Source: Parasutterella muris (GTDB taxonomy: Bacteria; Pseudomonadota; Gammaproteobacteria; Burkholderiales; Burkholderiaceae_F). Taken from it: 64,000 nucleotides of DNA. Made by a program: the position numbers and the translations under genes. Under the pieces are notes generated by a model. That model ran no database searches, was not told the origin of the DNA, and saw only the letters and a list, made by a program, of their open reading frames with translations. Positions 63,628 to 64,000 of the stretch are shown here, one piece after another; the stretch's first letter is position 1, and the number at the start of each line of letters is the position of its first letter. The stretch is taken from the NCBI RefSeq assembly GCF_009767915.1, contig NZ_WSRP01000011.1, forward strand, positions 1-64,000, given 5' to 3'.

Positions 63628-64000
63628 TCAGTCTGCTTCAGAGCTGCAGAGAATGTAGCCGACACTGGAATAAGAGGAGATGATTCCGCCGTCCAACCCC
63701 GCGGCTTCCAGTTTGCGTCGGATACGTGCAAAAGTGACGCGCAGGTACTGGACTTCGCCCGTGTACTCATCGCCCCAAACACGACGCAGCAGCCTTTCAT
63801 GAGTGAGAACTTCGCCTTCATGACGAACAAGTTCCTGAAGAAGACGAAATTCGGTGTCCGTAAGCTTTACTGCAGTTTCGCCGACAAAGCATTGTCTTTT
63901 TGAAGGCTGCAGATGGATTTTCCCTGACTTAAGTGTCTGCGAATCCGCATGCGTATATGGAACGGTCGATCGAGTGCATCTTCTTAGAACAGCACGAATT
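63628..64000 (-). CDS. KdpE/OmpR-type response regulator, C-terminal part (cut by window end)
   Basis: The last 123 residues are present and the 5' part lies beyond the window. The reading frame is open from 63999 to the TGA at 63628-63630. It shows the winged-helix domain of KdpE-like regulators: VKLTDTEFRLLQELVRHEGEVLTHERLLRRVW, then GEVQYLRVTFARIRRKLE and VGYIL at the end. It should bind DNA upstream of target genes; the downstream carrier-asparaginase operon starts 130 bases on and may be controlled by it. The receiver domain and the partner kinase cannot be seen. Confidence 0.82.
   Translation of the reverse strand, partial: IRAVLRRCTRSTVPYTHADSQTLKSGKIHLQPSKRQCFVGETAVKLTDTEFRLLQELVRHEGEVLTHERLLRRVWGDEYTGEVQYLRVTFARIRRKLEAAGLDGGIISSYSSVGYILCSSEAD

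Noticed and set aside
63609-63830. 73-codon minus-strand open frame at the window end
   Set aside because: It is out of frame with the KdpE-like winged-helix domain that is readable in a neighbouring frame from 63999 to 63628.

Overview
The window looks like a chromosomal segment of a Gram-negative betaproteobacterium of the order Burkholderiales, most likely a gut Sutterellaceae (Sutterella/Parasutterella type). The evidence is a TctC/TctB/TctA tripartite tricarboxylate transporter, betaproteobacterial gene orders (ribF-ileS-lspA-coaBC-dut; adk-kdsB-ycaR-lpxK facing xseA-sodB), an FNR-type regulator beside hemN, and a diet of amino acids and organic acids (RocB-like peptidase, asparaginase, carboxylate carriers) with no sugar catabolic operon. 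The genus is an inference. No rRNA, tRNA or CRISPR array was found.

Layout. 0.2-2.8 kb: three outer-membrane lipoproteins (COG3014, YcfL and LpoB types). 3.4-9.1 kb: an AbrB-type protein, then a tight operon of circularly permuted ATP-grasp, alpha-E protein, transglutaminase and two M14 (AstE/AspA-like) proteins, the second without its zinc ligands, followed by a YigZ protein. 9.1-13.4 kb (minus): a giant SbcC-like coiled-coil protein that has lost its ATPase motifs, a small membrane protein and a DUF3597 protein. 13.6-16.6 kb: a CcmI/CcmF/CcmH (NrfEFG-like) haem lyase set with an aberrant CcmH. 16.7-26.2 kb: RocB-like peptidase, glnS with an insertion, tctCBA, fnr and hemN. 26.5-29.1 kb: alaS. 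29.9-39.2 kb: a respiratory sulfite-reduction cluster: octahaem MccA with a CX15CH haem site, rhodanese, FKBP isomerase (MccB), MccC, MccD, then NosL/D/F/Y-type copper-assembly genes and a TlpA thioredoxin. 39.5-41.1 kb: a DDE transposase. 41.3-45.1 kb (minus): galE, adk, kdsB, ycaR, lpxK. 45.1-45.6 kb: an AT-rich gap with DnaA-box-like 12-mer repeats. 45.6-51.4 kb: xseA, sodB, a DUF192 protein, a cold-shock protein, clpS and clpA. 51.4-57.5 kb (minus): dut, coaBC, lspA, ileS, ribF. 57.6-59.9 kb: purN and an RsmB-type methyltransferase. 59.9-64.0 kb (minus): asparaginase, an unrecognised conserved protein, a 12-TM carrier and the C-terminus of a KdpE-like response regulator.

How the parts fit. 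The main theme is anaerobic respiration. MccD/MccC would pass quinol electrons to periplasmic MccA, which reduces sulfite to sulfide. MccB, the NosLDFY set and the TlpA protein would fold MccA and fill its haem-copper site, and the NrfEFG-like lyase 13 kb upstream is the best local candidate for attaching the unusual CX15CH haem. FNR and HemN supply anaerobic regulation and haem.

The MccA-type system itself is known (Wolinella Mcc, Shewanella Sir). The less explained items are the single-cysteine CcmH, the ATPase-dead SbcC-like protein, the ATP-grasp/alpha-E/transglutaminase/M14 operon with its M14 pseudoenzyme, the GlnRS insertion and the DnaA-box-like array.
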